From positions 1-64,000 of the forward strand of contig NZ_JRAA01000001.1 of the NCBI RefSeq assembly GCF_000787395.1: DNA of 64,000 nucleotides. The letters run 5' to 3'. A model generated the notes under the pieces. It searched no databases, was not told the DNA's origin, and was given only the letters and a program-made list of their open reading frames with translations. The position numbers and the translations under genes were made by a program. This document shows, piece by piece, positions 38,493 through 49,100 of the stretch. Source of the stretch: Solemya velum gill symbiont (lineage in GTDB: Bacteria; Pseudomonadota; Gammaproteobacteria; Chromatiales; Chromatiaceae). Position 1 is the first letter of the stretch. The number at the start of each line of letters is the position of its first letter.

Positions 38493-41087
38493 ATGACTAA
38501 CACGAATTATCGTAAAACCCTGCCGGGTACCACGCTGGATTATTTCGATACACGTTCTGCTGTTGATTCGATTAAACCCGGTTCCTATGAGAGCCTGCCA
38601 TATACCTCGCGGATACTGGCAGAACAGCTCGTGCGTCGTTGCGATCCCACCATGCTTGAAGATTCTCTCAAGCAACTTATCGAGCGTAAACGTGATCTGG
38701 ATTTTCCATGGTATCCGGCGCGCGTGGTTTGTCATGACATTCTCGGTCAAACTGCGCTGGTTGACCTGGCTGGACTGCGAGATGCAATTGCCGACCAGGG
38801 AGGTGACCCGGCAAAGGTCAACCCGGTTGTTCCTACCCAGTTGATTGTCGACCACTCCCTGGCAGTGGAACACGGTGGTTTTGATCCGGATGCGTTCGAG
38901 AAGAACCGTGCCATTGAAGATCGCCGCAACGAAGACCGCTTCCACTTTATCGAGTGGACCAAAACTGCGTTCGAGAATGTCGATGTCATCCCTGCCGGAA
39001 ACGGCATCATGCACCAGATCAATCTCGAGAAGATGTCACCGGTTGTTCAGTCACGTGAGGGTGTAGCCTTTCCTGATACCTGTGTTGGTACAGACAGCCA
39101 CACTCCGCACATCGACTGCCTGGGTGTAATCGCAATCGGTGTTGGCGGCCTTGAAGCCGAGACAGTCATGCTTGGTCGACCATCGATGATGCGACTGCCG
39201 GAGATTGTCGGAGTGAAATTGACAGGTAAGCGCCAGCCCGGTATCACTGCTACCGATATAGTACTGGCCCTGACCGAGTTTCTGCGTCAGCAGAAGGTTG
39301 TTTCTGCCTACCTTGAGTTCTTTGGCGAGGGTACTGCGGACCTGACCATTGGTGACCGTGCAACAATTTCCAACATGACTCCCGAGTTTGGTGCCTCAGC
39401 CGGCATGTTCTACATTGATAAGCAGACGATCGATTATCTCAAGCTGACCGGGCGCGATGCCGAGCAGGTGGCGTTGGTAGAGAATTATGCAAAGACCACA
39501 GGTCTGTGGGGTGATGATCTTTCAGAAGCTGAATATGAGCGTGTGCTGGAATTCGATCTCTCCACTGTCGGACGCAACATGGCGGGTCCATCCAATCCGC
39601 ATCGTCGTCTGCCGACCACGGATCTTGCCGAGCGTGGTATTGCATCTGAGTGGGAAGAGAAAACAGGTGAGATGCCGGACGGTGCAGTCATTATTGCGGC
39701 AATTACCTCCTGTACCAATACTTCCAATCCTCGTAACGTGGTTGCGGCAGCGCTGCTTGCACGTAAGGCAAATGAACTGGGCCTGGTACGCAAGCCCTGG
39801 GTGAAATCCTCTTTTGCACCCGGATCGAAAGTCGCCAGGTTGTACCTGGAAGAGGCTGGTTTGTTACCTGAACTCGAAAAACTGGGCTTCGGTATCGTCG
39901 CATATGCTTGTACTACCTGTAACGGTATGAGTGGTGCACTCGATCCGAAAATTCAGCAGGAGATTATCGATCGCGATCTGTATGCCACTGCTGTACTCTC
40001 GGGTAACCGAAACTTTGATGGTCGTATCCACCCGTATGCCAAGCAGGCTTTCCTCGCTTCACCACCGTTGGTAGTTGCCTATGCGATTGCAGGTACAGTA
40101 CGTTTTGATATCGAGAAGGATGTACTGGGTACCGACAGCAATGGCAACCCGGTGACCCTGAAGGATATCTGGCCAAGCGATGAAGAGATCGATGCAATAG
40201 TCAATGCATACGTCAAGCCGGAACAATTCCACCAGGTTTACGATCCGATGTTTGACCTCGGTGCACGTGAACAGGCTGAAAGCCCGCTTTACGACTGGCG
40301 TCCACAAAGTACCTATATCCGCCGTCCGCCATACTGGGAAGGTGCGCTAGCCGGTAAACGTACCCTCAAGGGTATGCGTCCACTGGCTGTGCTCGGAGAC
40401 AACATTACAACCGATCACCTGTCGCCCTCCAACGCCATCATGGCGAGCAGTGCTGCAGGTGAATACCTCGCAAAGATGGGTTTGCCGGAAGAGGACTTTA
40501 ACTCCTACGCAACGCACCGTGGTGATCACCTGACTGCACAGCGTGCAACCTTTGCCAATCCTAAACTGCTCAATGAAATGTGCTGTGATGACAGTGGTGA
40601 AATTATCCAGGGTTCTCTCGCACGTATCGAGCCGGAAGGCGAGCAGGTGCGGATGTGGGAAGCAATCGAAACCTACATGCAGCGCAAGCAGCCTCTCTGT
40701 ATTGTTGCCGGCGCTGACTATGGCCAGGGTTCTTCACGCGACTGGGCAGCCAAGGGTGTGCGCCTGGCCGGTGTTGAAGCGATAGTTGCCGAGGGCTTTG
40801 AACGCATACACCGTACTAACCTGGTTGGCATGGGTGTACTGCCGCTGGAGTTTAAAGATGGTGAGACGCGTGAGACCTACAAAATCGATGGCACTGAAAC
40901 CTTCGACGTAGTCGGCGAACCAAGTCCGCGTGCAGAGTTACTCGTGAAGATGCATCGTAGCAACAGTGAGACAGTCGAGATTCCGGTCACCTGTCGTCTT
41001 GATACCGCTGAAGAGGTTTCCGTGTACGAGGCGGGTGGTGTGCTGCAGCGTTTTGCACAGGATTTTCTTGCCTCAAGTGCAAACTAG
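38493..41087 (+). CDS. acnD: Fe/S-dependent 2-methylisocitrate dehydratase AcnD
   Basis: 864 aa aconitase A-type protein. Dehydrates 2-methylcitrate to a 2-methylaconitate isomer, replacing PrpD. Cluster ligands are in AAITSCTNTSNPRNV and YACTTCNGMSGAL. VVPTQLIVDHSLAVEHGG and CVGTDSHTPHIDCLGVIAIG are typical. YGQGSSRDWAAKG in the swivel domain binds substrate. The N-terminal MTNTNYRKTLPGTTLDYFDTR and the PrpF neighbour identify it as AcnD rather than AcnA. Confidence 0.95.
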   Translation: MTNTNYRKTLPGTTLDYFDTRSAVDSIKPGSYESLPYTSRILAEQLVRRCDPTMLEDSLKQLIERKRDLDFPWYPARVVCHDILGQTALVDLAGLRDAIADQGGDPAKVNPVVPTQLIVDHSLAVEHGGFDPDAFEKNRAIEDRRNEDRFHFIEWTKTAFENVDVIPAGNGIMHQINLEKMSPVVQSREGVAFPDTCVGTDSHTPHIDCLGVIAIGVGGLEAETVMLGRPSMMRLPEIVGVKLTGKRQPGITATDIVLALTEFLRQQKVVSAYLEFFGEGTADLTIGDRATISNMTPEFGASAGMFYIDKQTIDYLKLTGRDAEQVALVENYAKTTGLWGDDLSEAEYERVLEFDLSTVGRNMAGPSNPHRRLPTTDLAERGIASEWEEKTGEMPDGAVIIAAITSCTNTSNPRNVVAAALLARKANELGLVRKPWVKSSFAPGSKVARLYLEEAGLLPELEKLGFGIVAYACTTCNGMSGALDPKIQQEIIDRDLYATAVLSGNRNFDGRIHPYAKQAFLASPPLVVAYAIAGTVRFDIEKDVLGTDSNGNPVTLKDIWPSDEEIDAIVNAYVKPEQFHQVYDPMFDLGAREQAESPLYDWRPQSTYIRRPPYWEGALAGKRTLKGMRPLAVLGDNITTDHLSPSNAIMASSAAGEYLAKMGLPEEDFNSYATHRGDHLTAQRATFANPKLLNEMCCDDSGEIIQGSLARIEPEGEQVRMWEAIETYMQRKQPLCIVAGADYGQGSSRDWAAKGVRLAGVEAIVAEGFERIHRTNLVGMGVLPLEFKDGETRETYKIDGTETFDVVGEPSPRAELLVKMHRSNSETVEIPVTCRLDTAEEVSVYEAGGVLQRFAQDFLASSAN

Positions 41088-41099
41088 GGAGAAGAGAGC

Positions 41100-42278
41100 A
41101 TGGCTCATGTAGCGCAGATAAAGATCCCGGCCACCTATATGCGTGGTGGAACCAGCAAGGGTGTTTTTTTTAATCTTGGAGATCTGCCTGAAGCAGCACA
41201 AGTGCCAGGTGAGGCACGTGACAAACTGTTACTGCGTGTAATTGGCAGCCCCGATCCTTATGGTAAGCAAACTGATGGTATGGGTGGTGCAACATCCAGT
41301 ACCAGCAAAACAGTCATTCTGGCCAAAAGCGAAAAGGCAGATCATGATGTCGATTACCTGTTTGGCCAGGTCTCTATCGACAAGCCATTTGTCGACTGGA
41401 GTGGCAACTGTGGCAACCTGACTGCGGCGGTTGGTTCATTTGCGATTTCCAGTGGCCTTGTTGATGCGGAACGTGTTCCTGACAATGGCACTGCAGTTGT
41501 ACGCATATGGCAGAAGAATATCGAGAAGACGATTGTTGCACATGTGCCGATCACTAACGGCATGGTGCAGGAGACCGGTGACTTTGAACTCGACGGTGTG
41601 ACTTTTCCGGCAGCTGAAGTAGAGGTGGAGTTCATTAGTCCCGTAGATCCATCTGAAGCGATGTTTCCTACCGGTAACCTGGTCGATGACCTCGAGGTGC
41701 CGGGCATCGGAACCTTTAAAGCGACCATGATTAATGCAGGTATCCCGACCGTATTCCTTAATGCCGGTGACATCGGTTATACAGGTACGGAACTGCAGGA
41801 AGTGATCAATGGCGATCCGGCGGTACTCGAACGCTTTGAAACGATTCGTGCATACGGTGCGGTACATATGGGCCTGATCGAAAACATTGAAGAAGCAGCT
41901 GCTCGTCAACACACGCCGAAAGTTGCATTCGTCGCAAATCCGCAAGACTACGTCTCTTCCAGTGGCAAGCAGGTCAATACGACAGATATCGATCTGAATG
42001 TCCGCGCACTTTCAATGGGCAAATTGCACCATGCCATGATGGGTACAGCTGCCGTAGCGATTGGCACTGCTGCGGCGATCCCGGGTACTCTTGTAAACCA
42101 GGCAGCCGGTGGTGGAGAACGTAGCAGTGTCACATTCGGTCACCCCTCCGGCACTCTGAAAGTCGGTGCACAAGCGAGCCAGAATGAGGGTGACTGGACT
42201 GTCGATAAAGTGGTGATGAGCAGAAGTGCCCGTGTGCTCATGGAAGGGTGGGTTCGCATACCCGGTGATGCGTTTTAA
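41100..42278 (+). CDS. prpF: 2-methylaconitate cis-trans isomerase PrpF
   Basis: 392 aa. Isomerises the AcnD product to 2-methyl-cis-aconitate so that AcnB can hydrate it. The diaminopimelate-epimerase-like fold is suggested by the N-terminal PATYMRGGTSKGVFF and DGMGGATSSTSKT. WSGNCGNLTAAVGSFAI carries the conserved Cys, and GHPSGTLKVGA is near the end. It starts 12 bp after acnD. The operon gntR-prpB-prpC-acnD-prpF has no prpE. Confidence 0.95.
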   Translation: MAHVAQIKIPATYMRGGTSKGVFFNLGDLPEAAQVPGEARDKLLLRVIGSPDPYGKQTDGMGGATSSTSKTVILAKSEKADHDVDYLFGQVSIDKPFVDWSGNCGNLTAAVGSFAISSGLVDAERVPDNGTAVVRIWQKNIEKTIVAHVPITNGMVQETGDFELDGVTFPAAEVEVEFISPVDPSEAMFPTGNLVDDLEVPGIGTFKATMINAGIPTVFLNAGDIGYTGTELQEVINGDPAVLERFETIRAYGAVHMGLIENIEEAAARQHTPKVAFVANPQDYVSSSGKQVNTTDIDLNVRALSMGKLHHAMMGTAAVAIGTAAAIPGTLVNQAAGGGERSSVTFGHPSGTLKVGAQASQNEGDWTVDKVVMSRSARVLMEGWVRIPGDAF

Positions 42279-42360
42279 TGATATGCAGGTGACATGACTC
42301 TATCGCGTAAATCGAGATGAGAGTGTCTCGTTGGGACAAGCGATAAAGGATAGTAACAAG

Positions 42361-42388
42361 AGCGGTGGGAAGACTCCCCGCTTTTTTT
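42361..42388 (+). terminator. Rho-independent terminator of the prp operon
   Basis: AGCGG...CCGCT stem with further G-C pairs and a short loop, followed by seven T. Confidence 0.82.
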
Positions 42389-42663
42389 ATGTCAGAAAAA
42401 TTATCGATTAGATCAGAAAAAACGTTTCAAATATGCTGAGAATCGTGGCAGAAAGTGATATATATATCTATAAGTTTTAATCCGGACTTGAAACTTGTGG
42501 CGGTAGACGTGATTAAGGAGAGAGATCGACAATAAAAAACAGGATAATACCGCTGCCTGTTTGAAGGATGAGAGCCACCAATCAATGTTGATACTCTTTC
42601 AGGGGTATCAGTCAGAATCGGGCAAATTCTCATCTCGTATGAATGCAATCGGAGAGTTGACTC
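42389..42663 (+). other. promoter region of the FIST/GGDEF pair
   Basis: No gene is seen. It is AT-rich around 42455-42475 (ATATATATCTATAAG). A GGAGAG Shine-Dalgarno stands at its end. I found no known riboswitch or operator; it does not fit the c-di-GMP aptamer pattern. Confidence 0.4.
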
Positions 42664-43809
42664 ATGGAATTTAGCCTGCATAGATACACTGTCGAAGAGA
42701 AGTGGGATCACCCATTAGATAGTGCGATGGATTCCCCCCAGACACTCATTGTCGTATTTGTAACTGCCCGCCCTGAGGAAGAGTTATGCTCTGAACTTGC
42801 CGGGATTCATGTCAGCTTTCCCAATTCTGTTGTCGTCGGCTGCTCCTCATCTGGTGAGATATATGGTGAGGTGTTATCAGACGATAGTATTATCGCTGCA
42901 GTCATTCACTTTGCCGATACCCGCCTCAAGTTGGTTCATTCTGAAATAACTGACGCCGAACACTCTTTCGATGTAGGGACGAGCGTGGCCGAACAACTGC
43001 TGGCGCCTGATTTAGCAGCTGTTTTTACCCTGACTGATGGTCTGAAGGTGAATGGTTCTGCATATGTGGAGGGCTTGAATCACATATTACCTGACGATGT
43101 GATCATAACTGGAGGATTGGCAGGTGACTGTGATCGATTTGAGCGAACGTGGCTTTTATACGACGGGAAGTGTAAAACCGGCAGAGTAGTGGCAGTGGGG
43201 CTTTATGGTGATGCAGTCAGAGTTGCTCACGGTTCTCGCGGCGGCTGGGATCTGCTTGGACCTGACCGCGAGGTGACTTACTCGGTGGGTAATGTGCTCT
43301 ATACAATGGATAATCAGCCCGCCCTGGAAGTTTACAAGAAGTACCTTGGAGAGAGAGCTGAAGACTTGCCCGCAACAGGCCTTCTGTTTCCCCTTGCCAT
43401 TCGCAATGAAAATGATGACGATCATGATACGGTTCGTACTATTCTGGCGGTTGATGAGCAGAAGCAGTCTATAATTTTTGCTGGCGATATTCCTGAAGGT
43501 AGTCACGTCAAATTGATGCGGGCCAATTTCGATCGCCTTGTTGATGGTGCCGCTGAAGCAGCCGAACAACTGGACATGACTGGTTATGAAAATGGCCCGG
43601 CGATATGCCTTGCCATCAGTTGTGTCGGCAGGCGCCTTGTTCTGGGTCCCCGTGTTGAAGAAGAACTTGAGGCGGTGAAAGAGGTATTGCCTGCCGGGGC
43701 AGGGGTCATTGGTTACTACTCCTACGGAGAAATTTCGCCGTTGGCCAGTGGCCGTTGTGATTTGCACAACCAGACCATGACTCTTACCCTGATATGGGAA
43801 AAGGCCTGA
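42664..43809 (+). CDS. FIST-domain sensory protein
   Basis: 381 aa. The FIST N domain is about residues 20-210: TLIVVFVTARPEEEL, VVGCSSSGEIYGE, AVFTLTDGLKVNGSAYVEGLN, VIITGGLAGDCDRF. The FIST C domain is about 220-365: NQPALEVYKKYLGER, LLFPLAIRNEN, then CLAISCVGRRLVLGPRVEEELEAVKEVL. FIST proteins are thought to sense small ligands, and some related NO-sensing proteins (NosP) use the same fold. The heme-ligand His cannot be assigned here. Its stop overlaps the next gene, a c-di-GMP enzyme, so the two probably form a sensor-effector pair. Confidence 0.92.
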   Translation: MEFSLHRYTVEEKWDHPLDSAMDSPQTLIVVFVTARPEEELCSELAGIHVSFPNSVVVGCSSSGEIYGEVLSDDSIIAAVIHFADTRLKLVHSEITDAEHSFDVGTSVAEQLLAPDLAAVFTLTDGLKVNGSAYVEGLNHILPDDVIITGGLAGDCDRFERTWLLYDGKCKTGRVVAVGLYGDAVRVAHGSRGGWDLLGPDREVTYSVGNVLYTMDNQPALEVYKKYLGERAEDLPATGLLFPLAIRNENDDDHDTVRTILAVDEQKQSIIFAGDIPEGSHVKLMRANFDRLVDGAAEAAEQLDMTGYENGPAICLAISCVGRRLVLGPRVEEELEAVKEVLPAGAGVIGYYSYGEISPLASGRCDLHNQTMTLTLIWEKA

Positions 43810-45695
43810 TGCACCGACTACTCTCACGTCAACTACGCAAGCTGGATTTAACTGGCAGTAGCCTGCCGGATGATGTGCGGTGGGAAGCGCTTTTGCAGTC
43901 TATTTCGGATACCTATCAGCAGGCCGATGATGATCGCTATCTGCTTGAACGTTCCCTGCAAACTTCTTCAGATGAACTACAGGAGATGTTTCAGGCGCAG
44001 AAGGCGACTGCCGATGGTCGACTTCGTGCACTGATTAATACATTGCCTGATTTGGTGTTTTTGCTGGATGAGGATGGTCGTTATGTCGATATTATTTCCG
44101 GGGATGAGCATGAACTGGTACAGCCATCCATGGAACTCAAGGGGAAATTGCTGGCAGATGTCATGTCATCTGAACAGGCTTCATTTTTCATGGATGTCAT
44201 CCACCGTGCCCTGGAAACCAATACACTCCAAGTGGTGGAATATGAGCTAGCTGTGCAAGCAGGAAAGCGAATCTTCGAAGGTCGTGTTATATCGACTGGT
44301 CTGAAAGTGAATGATCGAAAGGCGGTTTTATTTCTTGCAAGAGATGTGACCGAGTTGACCAAGGCGCGTAACAAACTCGAACACCTGGCCACCCATGACA
44401 CTTTGACCGGGTTGCCTAACAGGGTATTGCTGGAAAACCGGCTGTGCCAGGCGGTGTCGAGAACAAAGAGAACCGGGAAAAAAGTTGCTGTCATACTTAT
44501 GGACCTTGACCGCTTCAAGCATGTTAATGACAGCCTTGGGCATACCGTCGGAGATGAACTTCTCAAGGAAGTCTCTCATCGTCTGAAAATCAGCTGCCGT
44601 GCCGAGGATACAGTATTCCGCTTTGGTGGTGACGAGTTCGTGATTATTCTTGAGGATCTGGAGAGTGCTCATCACGCAGGACAGGCAGCCAAGCATTTTC
44701 TCGATGCTTTTAATGACCCTTTAAGGCTCACCGAAATGGAACTTCAGATAAGCGTGAGTATTGGTATTGCTGTTGTGCCAGATGACGGCGAGGAAGCAGA
44801 TATCTTACTGCGATACGCTGATAGTGCCATGTATATGGCCAAGGAAGCCGGACGCAACCAGTACAGTTTTTTCACCCCGGAACTTGCAGACAACTCTGCG
44901 AACTACCTGGCACTGGAAGCCAGTCTGCGCAAAGCCATTTCAGAGCATGAACTGGTTCTTCGTTACCAGCCCCAATACAGTCTGGAGGATGATGCTCTGA
45001 TAGGGCTTGAGGCGCTGGTTCGCTGGCCGACGGCTGCGCCCGAGTTCCGCAATCCGAATAGCTTTATTCCGATGGCCGAGATAACAGGGCTCATAGAAGC
45101 CATGGGAATCTGGGTGATAGAGGAGGCATGCAGGCAGGCAACAACTTGGCTGAAGAGAAATCTTCATTTTGGCCGTATCGCAATTAATCTATCCAGTCGT
45201 CAGCTAAACAATGCATCACTGGTGAATGAGGTAAAAGATATTCTCGCTCGCTACGAGCTGCCCGGCAGTCTCCTGGAGTTCGAGATTACCGAAAGCATGG
45301 TTTTACACGAAGGCGGCGCTATTTACAGTAACCTTGATACTTTCTCCAGTATGGGTATAGACCTCTCAATTGACGATTTCGGTACAGGTCATTCCTCCCT
45401 GGTTAACCTGAAACGGTTACCCCTTAATCGACTCAAAATTGACCGCTCGTTCGTTGATGGTTTAGGTGAAGACCCGAACGATGAGGCAATCACAGGTGCC
45501 AGTATCGCACTTGCAAAACAACTGGGTTACAAGGTGGTGGCTGAAGGAGTGGAGACTGAAAAGCAGGCTGAGTTTCTTCGCCAACACAAATGTGATTTTG
45601 TACAGGGATACCTCTACGCAAAACCTATGCTAAGTGACGAAGTAGAAGAGTTATTGATTCAGAATCACCCTGCATTCGGCAAGATATCCCGCTAA
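43809..45695 (+). CDS. PAS-GGDEF-EAL cyclic-di-GMP enzyme
   Basis: 628 aa from the ATG at 43809, which overlaps the upstream stop (TGATG). An in-frame ATG at 43794 is also possible. A coiled-coil N-terminus is followed by PAS (about 75-185), GGDEF (about 195-350) and EAL (about 365-615). The cyclase motif RFGGDEFVI is intact and preceded by the inhibitory I-site RAED at the proper 5-residue spacing. The EAL domain keeps GLEALVRW, INLSSRQ, EITES, DDFGTGHSSL, KIDRSFV and EGVET, so both activities look possible. No membrane segment is seen. Input probably comes from the PAS domain and the FIST protein. Confidence 0.94.
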   Translation: MHRLLSRQLRKLDLTGSSLPDDVRWEALLQSISDTYQQADDDRYLLERSLQTSSDELQEMFQAQKATADGRLRALINTLPDLVFLLDEDGRYVDIISGDEHELVQPSMELKGKLLADVMSSEQASFFMDVIHRALETNTLQVVEYELAVQAGKRIFEGRVISTGLKVNDRKAVLFLARDVTELTKARNKLEHLATHDTLTGLPNRVLLENRLCQAVSRTKRTGKKVAVILMDLDRFKHVNDSLGHTVGDELLKEVSHRLKISCRAEDTVFRFGGDEFVIILEDLESAHHAGQAAKHFLDAFNDPLRLTEMELQISVSIGIAVVPDDGEEADILLRYADSAMYMAKEAGRNQYSFFTPELADNSANYLALEASLRKAISEHELVLRYQPQYSLEDDALIGLEALVRWPTAAPEFRNPNSFIPMAEITGLIEAMGIWVIEEACRQATTWLKRNLHFGRIAINLSSRQLNNASLVNEVKDILARYELPGSLLEFEITESMVLHEGGAIYSNLDTFSSMGIDLSIDDFGTGHSSLVNLKRLPLNRLKIDRSFVDGLGEDPNDEAITGASIALAKQLGYKVVAEGVETEKQAEFLRQHKCDFVQGYLYAKPMLSDEVEELLIQNHPAFGKISR

Positions 45696-45724
45696 TCCGG
45701 CTGTGCAGGTTCCCGATCTGCTTT

Positions 45725-46180
45725 TCAGTCATCCCATCCAGTTTGGTAACTTCCACTATTTTTCTTTTTCATTTCTTTGCTGCCGCTTGAATGAAGGCGA
45801 ATAATATTAAAACGGTCATTTGCCTGGTTACCTAGTGGAATAGCCTTAAGAAGGAAACAGCGGCTTAGGGGGCATGCTGCAGTTGCCGCTTCAACATTCA
45901 GCCTGTAATAACCCTCTGCGGTTGTTGCCGACACGCTATTGGCATATCCCAGGTTGGTCATGTTGACCGTATAAGTTGCATTGGCTGCATAATATTTTTC
46001 CTGGCGATGCGCCAGGTCCATCAATTCACTCTGGGCATCGAGACGACGTGATTTCAGTACGAACTGGCTATAGTCCGGATAGGCAACGCTTGCGAGAATG
46101 GCAATCACGACGATGGTGATCAGAAGCTCGATCAGTGAGAAGCCACTGTTTCCATCCTGGTGTCCGGCTTTAGTCGACAT
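45725..46180 (-). CDS. pilE: type IV minor pilin PilE
   Basis: 151 aa from the ATG at 46180, chosen for the GGAGG upstream and the short prepilin leader. The leader ends at G before FSLIELLITIVVIAILASVAYPDY, a classical class III prepilin peptidase site with Glu at +5. Its C-terminal region has two Cys (CPLSRC). It overlaps the pilY1 end by 11 bp. Minor pilins prime pilus assembly. Last gene of the fimT-pilV-pilW-pilX-pilY1-pilE operon. Confidence 0.9.
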   Translation of the reverse strand: MSTKAGHQDGNSGFSLIELLITIVVIAILASVAYPDYSQFVLKSRRLDAQSELMDLAHRQEKYYAANATYTVNMTNLGYANSVSATTAEGYYRLNVEAATAACPLSRCFLLKAIPLGNQANDRFNIIRLHSSGSKEMKKKNSGSYQTGWDD

Positions 46181-49100
46181 TGATGACTTCCTCCCACCAC
46201 AGGGGGACGGGCCTGTATGTGGAGGAGACAGGTATATCGAGTCCAGCACCTACAAATAGCTTGTTCACAGGGGTGGTTACAGTTTCCCCATTCTCTTCTG
46301 TTTCAGTTTCGCCGACAAAAAAGATTGAAGGTGCTGGTGGGAGTCCAGCGACATTTAGTTCAACTGACCGATCAGCTGTTGAGAGGTCGGATGTGTCGTT
46401 ATCGAAGTGCCTGATAACAGCTCCTGCAGTGCGGAGATTCAGGGCGAACAAGCGGCTTGTGAACGTGAGGTCGGACGGATCGCAAACCCCTGCTGCCGGG
46501 GTGATACGTCCTGAAAAAGTGGTGAAATAGAGATTGTGATTGTAGAGAAGAGCACGACTCGCACTCATCTCTCTTTCGGCAAGATCAATATACCAGCCGC
46601 TTGTGTTAGACAAGAGATTATGTGCGCCTTGCTGTTCCTCGGTTGTGCCTGACTGAGTCAAGTTAGTGGTGGCATCATAAAGTGTATGGCAATTATTTAT
46701 GTCCCCACACAGGGATGTATTTTCAACAATAGGCTGTGGTGGAGTGTATACATCTCCTGTACGTTGTGGCGACCATGGGTAGTAATCCTTGATCATATAG
46801 AAACGATTCTGCACTGAGTGATCCATAGGGTCAGGACGATCGCCACTTCCTGCCAGCAGGGCGTAGAAGCGTTCATTGCCGGACGCATAGTAGCCAACTT
46901 CCGGGCTGGTGAAAAAGCGCCTGTTGCTGTTAGCAGTGCCGCCATTGAGATCGGCCAGGATGTACCCATTGATTTGATGCGCATCATCGGAATCAGTGTA
47001 GAAGTCAATGCGGATAATACGACCACCTGTATCAGCAAGGTAAATCCGGTCCCAGATACCATCATCATCCACATCTACCGGGCGTGCATCTGCTGCGATA
47101 GAGTTTGTCATATTGGTCAATCTTAGAGAGGCTCCGGCTTTTGATGAGGCCCACCAGAGTCGCTCACCACTCTCTGCATCGACAATATAAAGTGCATTAC
47201 CTATGTCGTCAGCAACTCTTGCACCATTGACGACGTCCTGATCCGGATCATAACCACCACTGAAAAGAATCACCTCACGCTCCACGCCACTGATGATGAT
47301 TTTCCCTGAATCAGGTTTTGCCCAGGTCTGGCCTAGCTGCCTGAAATTTCCCTCACCACCGATAATTTCCCACTTGAATTCCGGGCTTTCAGGATTAGTG
47401 ATATCGAGAGCATAATAATTTCTACCCCCTCTGCGCATGCCGAATATTGCCGTGACCGATTCACTGCCATTGATCAGGTTGTCACCATTCGTGTCATCGT
47501 GAAGAATCTCGAGATGACCATCAAGGCCATAGATACGCTCAGCGGTTAATTTAGTATCATCCGGATTATCGACCTGGTACTTGATTGTTTTGATGTTTTC
47601 CAGCAACTCTTTCGGCATGTATGCCCAGAGCTCTTCACCAGATGCAGGATCGATTGCAGATAATACTCCCTCGGATGTGGTGATCAATAGTATCGATTGA
47701 GAAGTGCCCAGTCTGTCCTGGTAATTGAGGAGGGCAGGTGCAGTATGCAGTGGGGCGCCCATAAATCCGTGGCCAGTACTGATCCATTTGAGCAACGCAG
47801 TCACCTCAGATGATTTGGTTACGCCCAGCATCCCATTGAGAATATCAGGATGAGCCTCTCTTGCTACGAAGTCATATAACCTGTGGTCGATTAATGTGTC
47901 TGGTGTCGAACCGTTCTTGTTTATATAGGTGTAGAGATTGCGACTGCCTGTTCGTTTGGATGCGCTTCCACCAGCCAGTGGGTTGTTACCATCGGGGGTA
48001 TCACTCCAGAAACTCCTGGCATCGTCGACAAAGCTATTATCAACGTTCAGGGCAGATGCATCATTGGCGTCAACCAGCTGAAAATCACCCGTAGTTGTGA
48101 TTTTGAATTCATATTTTTTCAGGTTGCCGAACCAGAAAGGGTTAACCGCAGGTTTGAATACTGGCAGGTAAAGACTGTTCTGGCTGACTGCGATATTCGA
48201 TGGATCAAACGGAATGGTCGGCGTGTTAATGCTTGTATCAACGACTGCTTTAGCATCGTGAACAAGGCTTTGCAGTACCTCTGTCAACTCATCTGCATTG
48301 TCAGCCGTGAAGAAATCTCCTCCCCCCTTTTCTGCAATATAAGCGAGAAAAGTATTCGCCAGTGGTGTTGTGTGGAAGCCGATCGTATGTGTTGTGACAA
48401 ACTGTGTACCATCCATTGATGGATTCAAGTCTGCATTATGTGCATATTCGACAAAATCGGGACTGCAACGACCATCCTGGGGTGTTTCAGTTGCTTCGAA
48501 TGCGTGTCCGGTTGTTTTATCACTCCATTCGCATTCAGGGCTGTAGTTGTCGGGCTCCCGGTCGTCCAGATCATTGTTGGTGTAACCCCAGCCATTCTTT
48601 TCAATTGAATTACTGTTCGGCGCACCATCACTTAACAGGACGATATGATTCGGCTGGCAGTGGTTGAGTATCGGGCTGGGAATGTTCTCCTGGGAACCAT
48701 TATGCCTGGTCGCGTCAATGCCTTCTTTGTACCACTGTACGGCATCATGCAGGGCTGACGATGTGGGGGTCGACATATCATGTCCTAGTCTGGTAACTGC
48801 CCATTTTAGCGAGCCTCGACTATTACTTTCTTCCAGGTTAAGAAACTTGGTAAGAACCCTGATATCGGCCTTTAGGCAATTTCCACCTTCATCTTTTATT
48901 TGGCACGAGAGTGGATCGCTTCTGGAGACTTTCTTGCCTCTGAAACCCATAATCGCCATGTACAGATCATCGTCTGATTCATCGATAACTGTCCTCATGG
49001 CCTTCTTGACCTGGAATGTGCGCTGACTAGGCTGGTCGTCATTCAGGAAACAATCTTTAGGTGTGTTCGTTACAAGACACCTGTCGGTGTTGGGGCCAAA

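Noticed and set aside
42389-42663. Cyclic-di-GMP riboswitch ahead of the FIST/GGDEF pair
   Set aside because: None of the conserved aptamer segments could be found by eye.
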